From: Luidia sarsii
Lineage: Eukaryota > Echinodermata > Asteroidea > Paxillosida > Luidiidae
Direction of reading: 5' to 3'
Assembly (NCBI GenBank): GCA_949987565.1
Contig: OX465118.1
Span: 11,551,384-11,615,383 of the forward strand
Length of the DNA stretch: 64,000 nt
Of the stretch, positions 1 to 12,840 are shown one piece after another. The translations under genes and the position numbers were made by a program. Below the pieces are notes generated by a model that saw only the letters and a program-made list of their open reading frames with translations, was not told the origin of the DNA and made no database searches. Each line of letters begins with the position of its first letter. Positions within the stretch are counted from its first letter, which is position 1.

Positions 1-539
1 CCTTTAATTAGCGAACATTTCAAAGAGAGCACACCTCTGTTTTCATTCAATGTTCGACCCCAAAGGCTTTACAATCGAAAAGAACGATGCATGGTCTGTG
101 TTCGATTCCGTGAATTTGAAGGAAATCTGTGGACATCGATGTTACTTTCCCGATCTTCCCGATGCTGAAACTTTGCCGAGTTCATAAAATGAAATGTCAA
201 AGGTTATTTTCTGATGGAGTAAAGGTGCGATGTTGTGGTTTTGATAGCACGCTAGCGATCTCGGGTATTTCAAGATTGCATCTACCCTTGGCGCCGCGGA
301 GGATTTTTTGTGGAGGACTCCGTGCCAAGGAAAGCCAGAGAAGGGGCCAGAAAAAAACAAACCAGTCGAGTCATGGCTAGGTCACGCCTCACCTGGATTT
401 GGGAGCTTACGATGAAGGGAAAAAAAACCTTAATGACACCTTTCGCAGTGGGGGAACAGGTGTACACCGGAGGAATCGAACGACGATGGTGAATCATTTT
501 TCGTGGTTCGGTTCAAGTGAAAAATCTTTGTAAAAATAA

Positions 540-606
540 TGACAGAACTTGTTGACAGAACTTGTGACAGAACTTGTTGCTTAATAATGACAGAACTTGT
601 TGCTTG
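540..606. repeat. Short imperfect tandem repeat (GACAGAACTTGTT units)
   Basis: Four copies of a 10-15-bp unit GACAGAACTTGTT(G) with variable spacers. No gene is visible in 1-1130. Confidence 0.6.
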
Positions 607-1130
607 TAGTAACTGGTGTTGCTGTTACTGATGCTGTCTGGCTGTCATTGTCGTTGTCGTGTCTCGTTGTCGCCGTCGTGGGCGTCTTCTCCGGTCGCAG
701 TCACACTCCCTGTCGTTTCCAACACTTGTTGTTGTTGTTTTCTGGGATGGTGTAGCCGGCAGGTCGCCCTAAATGTGTCTTCGGGGAGGGGCTGGGTAAG
801 GATGTGGTTCGGGCGTGTGGTTGGTGATTGTGGCGGTGAGGGTTCGGATGGATCTCAAGGGGCTTGGGTTTCCCCTTCCGAATCGAATGCACCGCGGAAA
901 AAACGCCTCGCGATGACAGACGGTAAAGATCTCGTCCCTGTTAGACAGGGGGAAAGTATAGTGGAAACCATATAGCGCTTTAATCCCACGGCGCGATACC
1001 TGGCTCGTTTTACGATCTCCAGTCCAACTTGTGGACAGTCAACGACCTCGATCGGTCTTCGTCAGCTCCGTGAAACCGTTGCGCAAAGCAGTATCGAGCG
1101 AAATCGTTTGCCCGACACAAGGGCCATTTT

Positions 1131-1366
1131 TTTTCCAAAACCCGGCTTTATAGGCTTGGACTCCGGCTTCGTCTCTGTTATCCAAAAGCTGAAAACACAG
1201 CTTGGAGTTCTTTGTTGAAGTTGAAGCTTTGGAAATTTTTTTTCAAAACGCACAATAACATTGATAACCATAGAAAAATGCCTTCCGTTTTCATGCCTTG
1301 TACTTTAAAACGGATGAAAGAAATGGAGGCAAAGCCGGAGCCTGAACCTAAGCCGGGTTTTGAAAC
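1131..1366. mobile_element. MITE-like repeat H, copy 1
   Basis: The ends carry inverted AAAACCCGGCTT / AAGCCGGGTTTT. The interior (CTCTGTTATCCAAAAGCTG and TTGAAGTTGAAGCTTTGG) recurs as the reverse complement at 24981-25185. The element is short, non-coding and TIR-bounded. Confidence 0.55.
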
Positions 1367-1520
1367 AGAGCCAAAGTAAGATATTACCAGAAATGTTGGT
1401 ACAACTTAGTTTGTAATTGACTTGGTAGAAGTGCGGGGCTTTTATCGGCCACTAATATTACCAGTCGATATTTTTAGTCATGGAACTTTGGTCTAATCTG
1501 TTAATTGATTTATAGTGTAC

Positions 1521-2041
<521 letters not shown>

Positions 2042-2654
2042 GTCGGGACCGCCGTAGCGACGTCACGAGCCAAGCCACGAATCCTCGCCCTCCAATCAGC
2101 CTTATCCAGCATGCAGGAGCGATGAGACCGGTATCTCTCTTAGGCCTTGCGCTGAACTCACGATCTTTCATCGTCGTTCCACTTCAATAAAGAGCGTGTG
2201 AACTTCACGCGGAGACAAAGACAATAATAAAGTAGTCCTAATTCCAAAAGTTCGCACGATATATAGGTGGCAAATGGAAGAAAATGAGGTTTTAGACGGC
2301 GTAATTTTAAGCGTCAGCGGCCTCGTCCGAAGCGTACCACGTGGTACAAGTTGCCCAATGACGATAACGGACGAGCTAGCAACCACGCGCGTGGCTGTGA
2401 CCCAGTTGACAACAAACATGGCGTCGTCTGCCGACGAAGTTGTGAAGAAATGAAATGTTATTTCCACCTGGGGTTCTATTCCTAAATGATTTATGGGCAA
2501 GCGAGCTCAATAAGTGGAACAAGGCTGCAGAAAGCTGTGGTCTGTGTCTGATCTTGGCTGAAACTCGATGGTAGGTCCAGGAAGGTCAGATGGCACCTCC
2601 CACGAGTGGCAGTGCCTCGCAGTGTTTTAGAAAGCGTATATCCTAACAGTCGAG

Positions 2655-3035
2655 TTAAAGCCCCTACACAACATTGGTCGAGGTCAAAGAATAGCATCCA
2701 TAATTACGTTGTCTGATCCAACATCTGCATGAAATAGCACGCCTGTGAAAATTTCAGCCAAATCCGCCAACCGAGTCTCGTGAAATTCGTGAAAACCGCT
2801 TCATTTGTTTCGCGAAAATGCAGCATTCAACGCCGTACTGTTCCGAAATAGTTTAGATCTCGGTGAGACGTAAACGATTTCTTTTACTCTTTTCTACCAA
2901 AATACAACATTTTAGGCAGAAATATTTCAGTGCGAGGTTTCTACTATAACCATCTTCAAACTGTGTAAGTTTCATGTAAAAATCTGTAAACATTTCTGTT
3001 TTTCGATCTTACCAATGTTGTGTAGGGGTTTTAAA
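2655..3035. mobile_element. TIR repeat B, copy 1 (about 380 bp)
   Basis: It is bounded by inverted AAAGCCCCTACACAACATTGG and CCAATGTTGTGTAGGGG, has no coding capacity, and matches 52943-53333 closely over its whole length. Its TIRs and length fit a MITE. The 2042-2654 flank holds nothing recognised. Confidence 0.75.
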
Positions 3036-3289
3036 CCCCAAAAACTCATGAAACAAAGAAGTTGAGAAACCGTCTCGCATCTGTTGCGAGTCTTCTATAA
3101 GCCGACTTCCGACTCGGTCTTGACAGATGGAGTGAGAGACAACTCATTGGATGACATGATCCGACGGAAGCAGGATCAGCCGAGCGTGCGGAGACTACAG
3201 GCCGACCGCCGGTGGAAGATTTACGAGGGCTTCCTCGCACCCAAATGGGCATCCGTTTCCTGAGAGGAATAAATGAATTGGAAATTATC

Positions 3290-3545
3290 AGAAATTAGGA
3301 AGGGCCCGGCGTTTCTCAAAGGCAGAATGCCACTAGTTGCCATGGGTGGGCCGGTCTGGTGTGTAAGGGATCCTGGCATGACGTCCGCTTTTTATTCTGA
3401 TAATTTTTTTGGTCTCAAAAGTTAGAGGGCCCGACGTTTCGATCCTTTCTCAAAGGCAAGGTGGTTTGCAAAGTGGTTTGTCACTTTACCTTTGATAGAG
3501 GTCCTGATAGGATCGAAACGTCAGTAAGCAGTTTGCAACATTTTT
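3290..3545. repeat. GAAACGTC/hammerhead-like repeat, inverted pair
   Basis: A minus-oriented unit (CTGATAATTTTTTTGGTCTC, GACGTTTCGATCC) faces a plus-oriented AGGTCCTGATAGGATCGAAACGTCAG. It belongs to the family also seen at about 8772, 9838, 10380, 14511, 28356, 37145, 39758, 40556, 47010, 48055, 51440, 56080 and 58836. Confidence 0.7.
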
Positions 3546-3557
3546 GCATATTACGGA

Positions 3558-3724
3558 ATTGAAAAATGGCTAAGAAAACTTTGATTGGGCCGGGAGTTGA
3601 ACCTGAGATCTCTGGCTTTGCGTACCAGTGCTCTTTCCATCTGAGCTATCCAGCCCTTAGATGGTGGTCTTCCCTAATAGTCAACTAGTCTTTGCCGGGG
3701 TGGGGGCGCCAGTCAGAAGCAATT
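3558..3724 (-). mobile_element. tRNA-derived element (SINE-like), copy 1
   Basis: On the minus strand it reads GGCAAAGACTAGTTGAC, a linker, a tRNA-like cloverleaf beginning GGCTGGATAGCTC, then CTTTGATT..TTCTTAGCC. The anticodon loop is ACGCAAA (GCA at anticodon positions). Pol III A- and B-box-like sequences are present. Confidence 0.75.
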
Positions 3725-3744
3725 AAACGATCAGGGTGCAGCAC

Positions 3745-4200
3745 ACAAAATCCATCCAAGATGGCTCCGCCGAGCTGATTATCATAAAGTGTGGACCTTC
3801 AACCTTTTTGAAAAAGGGGTCTTTGGAGGCTAATTAACCGATACATTGTAGAATAAGTGAAGCCTAAGATAACCTGAGGGTTCACTCTTCAATTTGGTGT
3901 GTAATTTGGACCATATCTGGCTTTAAATGTGGCCCTATTTGGCTGTAGAAGTGGAGGGGTCAATCCCAAAATCCTTGCAAAAATTCGGCTTGGACGGCTA
4001 CACATTATTAGGGGTGTTTTTTTCTGGGGGTAATTAGCAAAAAATGTAATTGAAAAGAATCTGAGAGATGAAGGTCCAAACTACAATTTTCAGTAAAGCT
4101 ACAAGAACGGAGAGACTTTTGGGCGTGGGATAATTGGCTTTTATAAGTGAGTGTTTTTGTACAGTGTTCAATGGGAGCTCGATTTAGTGTTCTGCACCCA
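3745..4200. repeat. Dispersed repeat E, copy 1 (about 450 bp)
   Basis: It matches 59336-59850 in the opposite orientation over its full length: GAGCTCGATTTAGTGTTCTGCACC, GGCTGTAGAAGTGGAG, GGCTTGGACGGCTACACAT. It has no ORF and no clear class; it could be a non-autonomous DNA element or a solo LTR. The 4201-4798 interval has no gene I can support. Confidence 0.7.
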
Positions 4201-4798
4201 TCAAGTACCGTATATCTCCAGGGATCACGCTCCCGCTTTCAAGAGGAAATGAATCGTTTGATGAATGGAACCAATCAATTCAGGGATTAAAGGAACAGAC
4301 GTCAGAGATGAATATTTCATCTCCTTCCTTAGCCATTGATTGCTTTTTACTTCTTGTCAATTTTTAATTTAGAGAAATTGGATCAAAAGCTAGTGTAAGT
4401 TCGTCGTCGTTTTGTTTTTCCTTTGATTCCTTGTCCAAATTTATATTTTATTTGACGTCAATGACCTTCGGTAAGCGCACGAATCTCCTTGCTCCAACAC
4501 CTCACAATCGAATTCCAACCCTCACCTGACATCAGTTTACACCTGTAGTTTGCCTCGGCCCAAACTTCCGCCAAACTTTCTTTAAACCCCGCACCATGCA
4601 TTACCTTCCCATGCACAAACCACCCGACCGCCTCGTGACCCAACCATGGTGGAGTGTTTGTAGATCTGGTTGTGCTTTCTAATGCAATGCAACCAGGGTA
4701 GCTTTTCTTAAATCCGGGGTGGTCTTGATCTATAGTCTTGTCCAAAGCTTTTGCTCTATTTGTTCATAGACAGAACTCTTTCCTTTAAATTTCTATTT

Positions 4799-4912
4799 AA
4801 TATAGGAAGGTTTGCGGTGAACACCATGTATCAGGTCTCTTAAAGGAAGAGGTATGTTTCTCTTCCTTTAAGAGACCTGATACATGGTGTTCACCGCAAA
4901 CCTTCCTATATT
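4799..4912. mobile_element. Fold-back element D: perfect 52-bp inverted repeat
   Basis: The arms 4799-4850 and 4861-4912 are perfect reverse complements around a 10-nt loop. The arm sequence GGTTTGCGGTGAACACCATG recurs at 49893-50085 and in part at 46905-46950. Confidence 0.85.
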
Positions 4913-7129
4913 GATTCACCCACCATGCAAAGCCTTAAGTCTCATTTAAATTTCTATTGTTTACTTCACCTTCACGTTTTGACTGATAAGAAAAACCTGA
5001 CTAACTTCATCTTATATCAATAAGCAACAACTAAATTCGAAATTTAAACTCAACACAAACCCTGATCAAACCAGATCTCTTCCCCACTCTCTCGCTCTCT
5101 CATTCTTCCAGATTCCCCGATCTTCTTTCATCTCGAAACTTCCTCTCTCTCTCTCTTTTTTTTTCTTTCCCGGAAACATTTTTGTCCCAAGATACCCGGT
5201 AAACAAAGACGGTCCCACAATGGGCAGTCAGCCCTGTACATACAATGGACCGGATCACCAGGCACCGACCTCACGGGAGCTCCGTGACCAAAACACGGCC
5301 GCCCATTCTGGCGGTCACCCGCTCATTAATTAGCACTTTCTCGTTTAATCAGCTGGGCCGGGAAGAAAGCGATCTCCGCCGAATTGTGGAAATCCTGCAT
5401 TTGGATTCCTGCACATGCTCCGGGAACGCCGTGGTCTTCTATGTTCTGCAGAGGGCTCCTTGGATCGACCACGTGCGTCCATGGGATGTAAATATAAGGA
5501 GAGGAGAAAGATGATTTCGAGGGATGGCGGGGAGGGGGGGGGGTGGGGGGAACAAAGGGTACCGCCTAGCAGTCAGTGTGGGCCGTTTTTGAGGTTGTAG
5601 GGCGTGGCTCTCTTTCATTGAACACGTGTTCGGAGAAGACTGTATGGCGCGCCTATGCGACAAAAGAGAGAGAGCGGCTACAGTAAATGCCTGTCGAAAT
5701 AAAAACAACGGTTACTTGCTTATAGGCCTGTAGTTTCACAGAGGTTGGTCGTAACCGAGAGGAGACGATTGGCAATATGGCTGCCTAGTTGCGCCAAGCA
5801 AGATTCACACGAATCACCCAGTCATTAAAGAGAAAAGAAGACACCATTATTTTGTGAAAATTTATTTAAGCCTGTTTGGCAAGTGTGGTTTCTTTTTGCT
5901 TGTATTCATCGCGCTGATCCATTTTAGTTAGAGATTGAGTTTGAACCCTGAAATCTTAGCAGCGTGTATAATTATCCCTTTGCCACATTGGGCGCTCCAT
6001 ACCACGGGTCTCCCCTTTTTTTTCAGAGAAAGTAGGCACCACGCACCTGCGCCCCGGGGTTGAGTGTTTGCGCAGTGGCGCTATAATAGAGATTAGGGCT
6101 TATTCCGAACCATTAAGCACCCTCAAAGGCCGGCATCGGTGAGAAAAACAACACAAAATTGACCGGAGCCGGCCACCAAAGCTGGCACCGATCACAGGTA
6201 ATCCAAGATTTTCTCCTCCGTTTTTGTTGTCGTTCTGTTTCCCCTCCCCCCCCCCCCATCTCTCTTTCAGCGGCTTGTGTTTTGTTTTTCCTTCTTCCCG
6301 GTCGCTCAATAACATCGGCAAGTAACAAGTTCGCCGGGGCTTGCGCTGGTACGGTGGGCGAAACCGAAGGAATTACAGCCGACGACTGTTCAGGAAACGG
6401 TGCAGATTTTGAATCTGTAATTCGGGGGTGCCTTGCAGAAAGGCACGAGGGCAAAAAAGGTCACTTAGGTAATTTTATTTTTTAATTACTCATCGTTTTT
6501 CATGTTGCACGCAATTCAATCCTATCCACAGCCTTTGCAGTGCTCTTTTCAGGGACGTATCTTATCAACTACATAACCTTTACTCACAAACAATATTGTG
6601 ACAACGATACAAATAAATTGAACTTTGTCGAAGTCATTTTTTGGTGTGACCCTGTCTTGTCTGAGCAACGGACAATCTGAAAACAGTCATTTTCTGTCGG
6701 AGAATTTTCTGCGTTTCTGAATTGTCTCGAAGAAACTCGATGAAACTGAACAATTGTGTCTGGTTCGAAGCTAAATCAGTCCATATCTCTTGCCCTTGAA
6801 ATTATGAAGCAGCACCTATAGGGCTTATTTAGTTTAACATTTATTGGTTTTCATCTTTATCAAGGTTGCAAGTTTTCTTGAATGGGTTCGGAAATAACTT
6901 GTGCCGTTCGGTGTCTTAAAAACTGTTTGGATCTTGGGGAGTTTAGTTTAACTGCAAGGACATTTGCTATTTGATGGGAATGCAAACATGGAATAGCCGT
7001 TGAGTGGGAAAAGGGGTCTATCCTGGCGCCGGTTTGGCTGGCACACCTGCGCCGGTCTAAATGCAGGGATCGCTCCGCTCCGATCAATCAAGTCGCATTG
7101 AGGATGTCAAATCACGAACTGAAGGAAGG

Positions 7130-7850
7130 AAGGCGGGAGGGATGGAGGGATGGTGGGAGGGGAGGGGGATGGACGGGACGGAGGGGGAGATGGACGGAGG
7201 GAGGGGGAGGGAGGGAGGGGGAGGGAGGGTCAGGGAGGGCCATGGAAGGCCATGGAAGGCCAAAGAGGGATTGATGGAGGGAGGGTTAGGGAGGGAGGGA
7301 GGGGAGGGAGGGGAGGAACGAAGGGACAGAGGGACGGAGGGACGGATGGAGTGTCAGGGAGGGTCAGGGAGGGTCAGGATGGGTCAGGAAGGGTCAGGGA
7401 GGGTCAGGGAGGGTCAGGGAGGGTCAAAGAGGGATGGATGGAGGGAGGGCCAGGGAGGGAGGGAGGAAGGGTCAGGGAGGGGGAGGGACGAAGGGACAGA
7501 GGGACGGAGGGACGGAGGGTGGGTCAGGGAGGGCCAGGGAGGGCGAAAGAGGGATGGATGGAGGGAGGAGGGAGGGAGGAGGAGGGAGGAGGGAGGGAGG
7601 AGGGAGGGAGGAGGGAGGAGGGAGGAGGGAGGAGGGAGGAGGGAGGAGGGAGGAGGGAGGAGGGAGGAGGGAGGAGGGAGGAGGGAGGAGGGAGGAGGGA
7701 GGAGGGAGGGAGGGATGAGGGAGGGATGAGGGAGGGAGGAGGGAGGGCCAGGGAGGGAGGAGGGAGGGCCAGGGAGGGAGGGGGAGGGCTAGGGAGGGAG
7801 GAGGGAGGCATGAGGGAGGGAGGAGGGAGGGATGAGGGAGGGCCAGGGAG
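7130..7850. repeat. Purine-only GGGA/GGGAGGA minisatellite
   Basis: More than 700 bp of almost pure A/G on the plus strand, including a (GGAGGGA)n core at 7565-7710. The Gly/Arg/Glu-rich reading frames across it are repeat artefacts. Interval 4913-7129 holds only AT- and CT-rich sequence with nothing recognised. Confidence 0.95.
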
Positions 7851-8771
7851 GACTCCCTCTCGTATGCAATCGTTGTGCAGTCCTATCTCCGAAACTACCG
7901 TCCGTTCAAGGCGATGGTTCTGAGCACAGTAGGGCCATAAGCACCTGTCTAGGAGTATGAATTACCCTCCCAAAACCAAGGACTAACACCCATCTCGAGT
8001 ACCGGTGGAATGTGTCGGGAGAGGACACGGGAGAGAGAGGGAGGGGAAGAAGGATTGCCGGCAACACACTTCCGATGATTTGTGATGACTTGACAAGACT
8101 TGGCGTTCCCTAGCAACGGGCAGGGAAATATGGACAATGCTACCACCTGGTCTCTGGAGCGAGCCTCAGGTTGGAGTGTTTATGTTATGCATACCAAGTT
8201 CTAGCCTTTGCATCATAAACAACCCGCTTGACATCTCACAACCTTCGCTCATCTTTCAGAGAAATGTGTGAAGCACGCACTGTACTTGCGCAGCCTTGCT
8301 CATGTGCGTGCTCCATACGCCAGGCTGGGAGATTTGGTCTGTTGTCGTTTTCTTTGCCTTTGTTCTCTCTTATTCTGTCTTCTTTTCTCTACTTTTCTCC
8401 TCTCACTTCTTTTCCTTTTGTTTCTTTTCTTTTCTTTTCTTGCCTTTTAATGTTGACGCGATACTTGAGCTGTATCTTGTCCTCTTACACCGCGCCGTCA
8501 AATATTTCCCAAAGATAATGCGATCTATTTCTCGAAGAAGGCGTGATCAAAGGCCGTTCTGGTGACAGATCTCGTTCGACCGACCCTGAATTTATCCTCA
8601 ACCAAACTTCGCTCCGAATGTAAACGACCAAAAACACTCGTCCCGTTTCGAAATAAAAGCTGCAGCTTCTTACCAGTATTTCCCGTATACAATGGGAAGT
8701 GACAGAGTGAATCTTAAAGTGATATACCAAAAATGTTGCAAACTGCTTACTGACTAAAATTACCAAAATGC

Positions 8772-8875
8772 AAATCTCAAATTTTAGTGGGCCTGACGTT
8801 TCCATCCATATAGCAGGACCTTTCTCAAAGGTCCTGCTAGGATCGAAACGTCAGGCCCACAAAATTGTGAGATTT
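8772..8875. repeat. Hammerhead-like repeat, inverted pair
   Basis: The arms AAATCTCAAATTTTAGTGGG..AGCAGGACCTTTCTC and GGTCCTGCTAGGATCGAAAC..GAGATTT face each other. Upstream 8725-8771 carries the ATGTTGCAAACTGCTTACTG flank typical of the family. Confidence 0.8.
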
Positions 8876-9479
8876 GGTTGAATCTTGCTGGGAAACGTCC
8901 GACAGTTACTCTGCCGATGAAAGTTTCATCGCAGATCCTCGAATCACTGAGAAAGAGGCGAGTTTGAAGTCAAGTGGCTTCCGAGAAACCCGTAATGGTC
9001 CGGGATACCTCAAAACAAACCACAGCACAGAATGCCCACGTCGAGCCATAATCACTTTGTTTAAACGTTGCCTGCCTATCCTTCTTATACCGGGACTTTG
9101 GGGCATGGTATAGTCCTGGGATATTTTTTTTGGGGGGGGAGGGGGCTGGGTGGAGGAAAGAATGAAGGCAATTTGATCCCATTTCACTCACGAGAATCAC
9201 GTGCGTTATGTTTTGATTTCCCGCAAGACGACTTAACTTCGTGTTGCCATTGGCCACGGAACAAACTGTTTACCATCGTCGAGTCGATCATAATTATTTC
9301 CGAACTTTCTTTTTTTTTAATCTGTCCAGAGGATTTGGTAGACTTTTTTTTTTTACGCTAGGGCTTGGCTCACCTGGCCCTGCAGATTAAGTTATCGGTC
9401 CAGAAAATGCTCTGATATCTTCGCTTCGAGCACTGTTTTCTCTTGACTGATGTTATGGAGGGAGAGAAAGAGAGGGGCG

Positions 9480-9495
9480 GGGAGATTGGGGAACT

Positions 9496-9526
<31 letters not shown>

Positions 9527-9770
9527 GATCAAAGGGAACTTTCCGGCGGAGTTGTGGGCTTGGGAAACGCACGTGCGACTTTTCACAGGACGCTGAAGGG
9601 TTGATTACTAGCGGAGCGTGAGTCAGCGAGCCCGCAGGGAGAGGGGCAGGGAGAGGGGCTCAGAGAGAGGCTCAGGGAGAGGGGCTCAGAGAGAGGGGCA
9701 GGGAGAGGGGGCAGGGAGAGGAGGCAGGGAGAGGGGGCAGGGAGAGGGGAGGGGGGGCTGAGAGAGAGGC
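9480..9770. repeat. GA-rich minisatellite (GGCAGGGAGAGG units)
   Basis: GA dinucleotides at 9498-9524, then about ten copies of GGG(C/G)CAGGGAGAGG or GGCTCAGAGAGA at 9635-9765. No gene is seen between 7851 and 9837. Confidence 0.85.
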
Positions 9771-9837
9771 CAAAGCCCGACCTGCATGACACCTGCACCT
9801 GGGAAGATCTCCCTGGGTAACTGTGCAGCATATCCTA

Positions 9838-10290
9838 TCTCAAAAGTTAGAGGGCCTGACGTTTCGATCCTACAACAGGACCTTTTTCGAAGGCAAAGTG
9901 GCTTCGAGACTAGGTCCTGCTAGGATCGAAACGTCAGGCCCTCTAACTTTTGAGACAAAAATATCAGAATAAAAAAGCGGACGATATGTCACAGCCAGGA
10001 TCCCTTATATACACCAGACCAGCACACCCATGGCAACTAGTGGCAAACCACTTTGCCTTTGAGAAAGGTCCTGCTAGGATCGAAACGTCAGGCCCTCTAA
10101 CTTTTGAGACAAAAATATCAGAATAAAAAAGCGGACGATATGTCACAGCCAGGATCCCTTATATACACCAGACCAGCACACCCATGGCAACTAGTGGCAA
10201 ACCACTTTGCCTTTGAGAAAGGTCCTGCTAGGATCGAAACGTCAGGCCCTCTAACTTTTGAGATTCATGTATTGCAGATCATTACAGTCA
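9838..10290. repeat. Hammerhead-like repeat: inverted pair plus 154-bp tandem array
   Basis: A minus unit at 9838-9886 faces plus units whose GATCGAAACGTC core recurs at 9924, 10078 and 10232, exactly 154 bp apart. Each tandem unit runs core, CTCTAACTTTTGAGAC, CAGAATAAAAAAGCGGACGA, CCATGGCAACTAGTGGC, then TTTGCCTTTGAGAAAGG. Confidence 0.85.
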
Positions 10291-10379
10291 GTGAGCAGTG
10301 AGCAGTTTTTGTATTAGCTTCATGTCAGCATATCCTATCGTTAACCATCTCACGGTCCCTAAACGGTCAGTTAATGCCA

Positions 10380-10715
10380 TCGATGGGCTGGTCTGGTGCG
10401 TAAGGGGTCATGACAGTCACAATGGCGGCCTAAGACACATAACGTCTGCTTTTTAGTCTGCTGTTTTTGTCTCAAAAGTTAGAGGGCCTGAAGTTTCGAT
10501 TCTAGCAGGACTTTTTTTTCAAAGGCCTTAGTGTATTGCAGGTCATTTTAGTCAGTGAGCAGTTTGCAAGAGTTCTTTGTATTTACTGATATTTTTGTAC
10601 TATAGCATTTTAATGAACAGGGAATGAACAGTACTGGTCACTATAGATACTTCAGAAATCTCTGACCTACATCGAGACAGTTTTCACTGGGATCGAAACG
10701 TCAGGCACTCTGATT
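10380..10715. repeat. Degenerate hammerhead-like repeat units
   Basis: The minus-oriented 154-bp unit recurs in diverged form (GGCTGGTCTGGTGCGTAAGG, CTCAAAAGTTAGAGGGCCTG), followed by GGTCATTTTAGTCAGTGAGC and a last GATCGAAACGTCAGGC at about 10691. Confidence 0.65.
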
Positions 10716-11340
10716 TTTGGAGGGGAGAATAGAGACTTCAATGTGTACTAACAGACAGAGTATTGGGGGATTTCTTCTTCAATGTCTCGAAGAACATTCT
10801 TCACTCAAGTCTCAACTTTGGGGGCTTGAAGTGTTTTCCCTCCCTCTGAGTTCAGGAGCCAAGTCCAGCGCATTATTCACTGGGCCCATTTCAATTCCCC
10901 TGGGCCTATTTAAGCTTATTGAGTCTCTGCAGAATCTAGGAAACCATGCCAAGTCCGTCTGGTCCAAAGCCGTCTCCGGTCACGATACATGTGTGAAGCG
11001 ATATTTCATTCTAATTGTTTCGTCGGTGTGAGGTTTTTTTTTTCCAGGACGGAGCTCTCGACCAAAAAACCCACCGACCGCTTCCTGACTGCCAAGGCCA
11101 TAATTATAGACTATAGTAGGCCATAATAGACTATAGTAGCCTCGTAAATCAGTACTAGACCAGGAGTTGGCCAATGGCATTGGACTATTACTAGTATGAG
11201 GCCATTCTATGGACTGCAGTTTGCAGTCCATGACTATCTCAATTTACTCAAAAGGAGGACGTTGATGCAAATATAAATCATCACGGCTTATACAGGCACT
11301 GGTTCAACCCCAATTGTCGACACCAAAAGTCCGAAAAAAT

Positions 11341-11515
11341 GTTGACTGAATTACTTCTAACTAACACCCCTCTCCCCGGCAAAGACTATTTGGGAAGACC
11401 ACCATCTAAGGGCTGGATAGATCAGATTGAAGAGCACTGGTACGTTACTCCAGAGGTCTCGGGTTGAAGTCCCGGTCCAGTCAAAGTTTTCTTCGCATTT
11501 TTTTTTTCAATTTTG
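11341..11515 (+). mobile_element. tRNA-derived element, copy 2
   Basis: GGCAAAGACTATTTGGGAAG, then the cloverleaf GGCTGGATAGATC..GGTACGTTACTCCAG..GGTCCAGTC, then AAAGTTTTCTTCGC. The anticodon position reads GTT. Confidence 0.75.
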
Positions 11516-12589
11516 CGGAAAGAATTTGTGGTTTTTCAATGAGGTTGATGTATCGTTTCCCTTCTCAAAAAAAAAAAAACACCGATCAACAGCAGTTAAA
11601 AAAATGCCCGCCTTGAGATGGGGCTTTGCTTCAAAAATAGCTGCCAGAATATATTATTTCCGAGGTTTAAGATTGGCTGGTATGGTTTTATCTCATCCAA
11701 ACAGAAAGTGTGTATAGGATGATAACAAAAAAAGGGGGAGGTCGAGGATCGAGCTGCCGGCATCGGCCGACCGTTCTCCCGGCATGTCTGCACTCACTCC
11801 AGATCCATATCGGAGATTTCCGGGCGAGCTTCGGGGACATTGGCGGGGAGGAGTGAGGGGAGGGCATAACCTGGAGTGACCCGAAGGCGAAGCAGCTAGA
11901 CACGAGACAAGCTGCACATATCCCAAGAGCCTAATGATTCCTCCCTCTGTCCCGTGATTCCTCGTCACGACCTTCCCCTTCCTCCTCTCAACAGATACTC
12001 GAAGAGAATGTCTTTTCGGACGGAACGGAGAAGACGCAGTTATACGGTTGAACATTTTTTACAAACAGCTTCAGATGGCGGACTAGTTTCTGAGCTTTAA
12101 GTGCCAGTGTCTGGGTTTCTTGAGGGGATTGGGGGTATCGGAGCAAGAGGGTTGATTTACGACCTTTGGATGGGATGGGAAAGTGCTGTGTTGGTGGCGG
12201 CCGTATCGAACCCGATCCGGTGTCACGTTTGATTGAGATTACCGCAAAAGATTTGACCTAGGTCAATCTAATGCCATCAATTTTCTCCTCTTTCAGTTCA
12301 GTTCGGGCCCCCACAGAATCGCAGCGTGCGGGCATGAGTGCTGGAAATATGAGGGTTTTTTTGTTTTTTTTTACGATAGAGAATTCGCGCCGAGCGTCAA
12401 ATTGGCTGCCGACATTGACGAATTAAGGGCGCTAGCCTGGGACAGGCGGCCTCGCCGTGCGTACGCACCTGGACTGGCGCGAGCTCACGGGTGACCCAAG
12501 CTAGGGTTTATGAGTCAACAAAGACCGTACCGGCGCCACGCAGTCTGGCACAAAAGGTAAGCTCTGGCCTTTCACTCGCAACCCCGGGA

Positions 12590-12840
12590 AAGAAAGAGAG
12601 AGAAAGAGAGAGAGAGAGAGGGGGGGGGGGGGGAGACCTTGTCAGGGACTACCCACGAGAATAACTTGGAGGTTGTTGATGAGATCGCTTAGCGTAGCAG
12701 AGTGGGAGGGGGGACCAGCGAGAGAGAGGGAGAGAGAGGGAGAGAGGGAGAGAGGGAGGTGACACACCTGCAGCCAGGACCTATTCAGCACCCAGGGGAG
12801 AAGAGAGGAGGGAAACAAGAAAGAAAGAGAGAGAAAGAAA
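12590..12840. repeat. GA-rich simple repeat
   Basis: Runs of GAGA, a 15-G tract near 12622 and GGGAGAGA units. The rest of 11516-13588 holds no gene; it is the ADMP 5' flank, with a CT tract at 13176-13200 and no obvious TATA box. Confidence 0.85.

Noticed and set aside
4458..4745. 95-aa minus-strand frame rich in Trp and Gly
   Set aside because: No recognisable domain, no splice partners and no repeat in the window; may be chance or old transposon sequence.
7061..7923. 222-257-aa Gly/Arg/Glu-rich open frames
   Set aside because: They are translations of the GGGA purine minisatellite; three overlapping frames are equally open.
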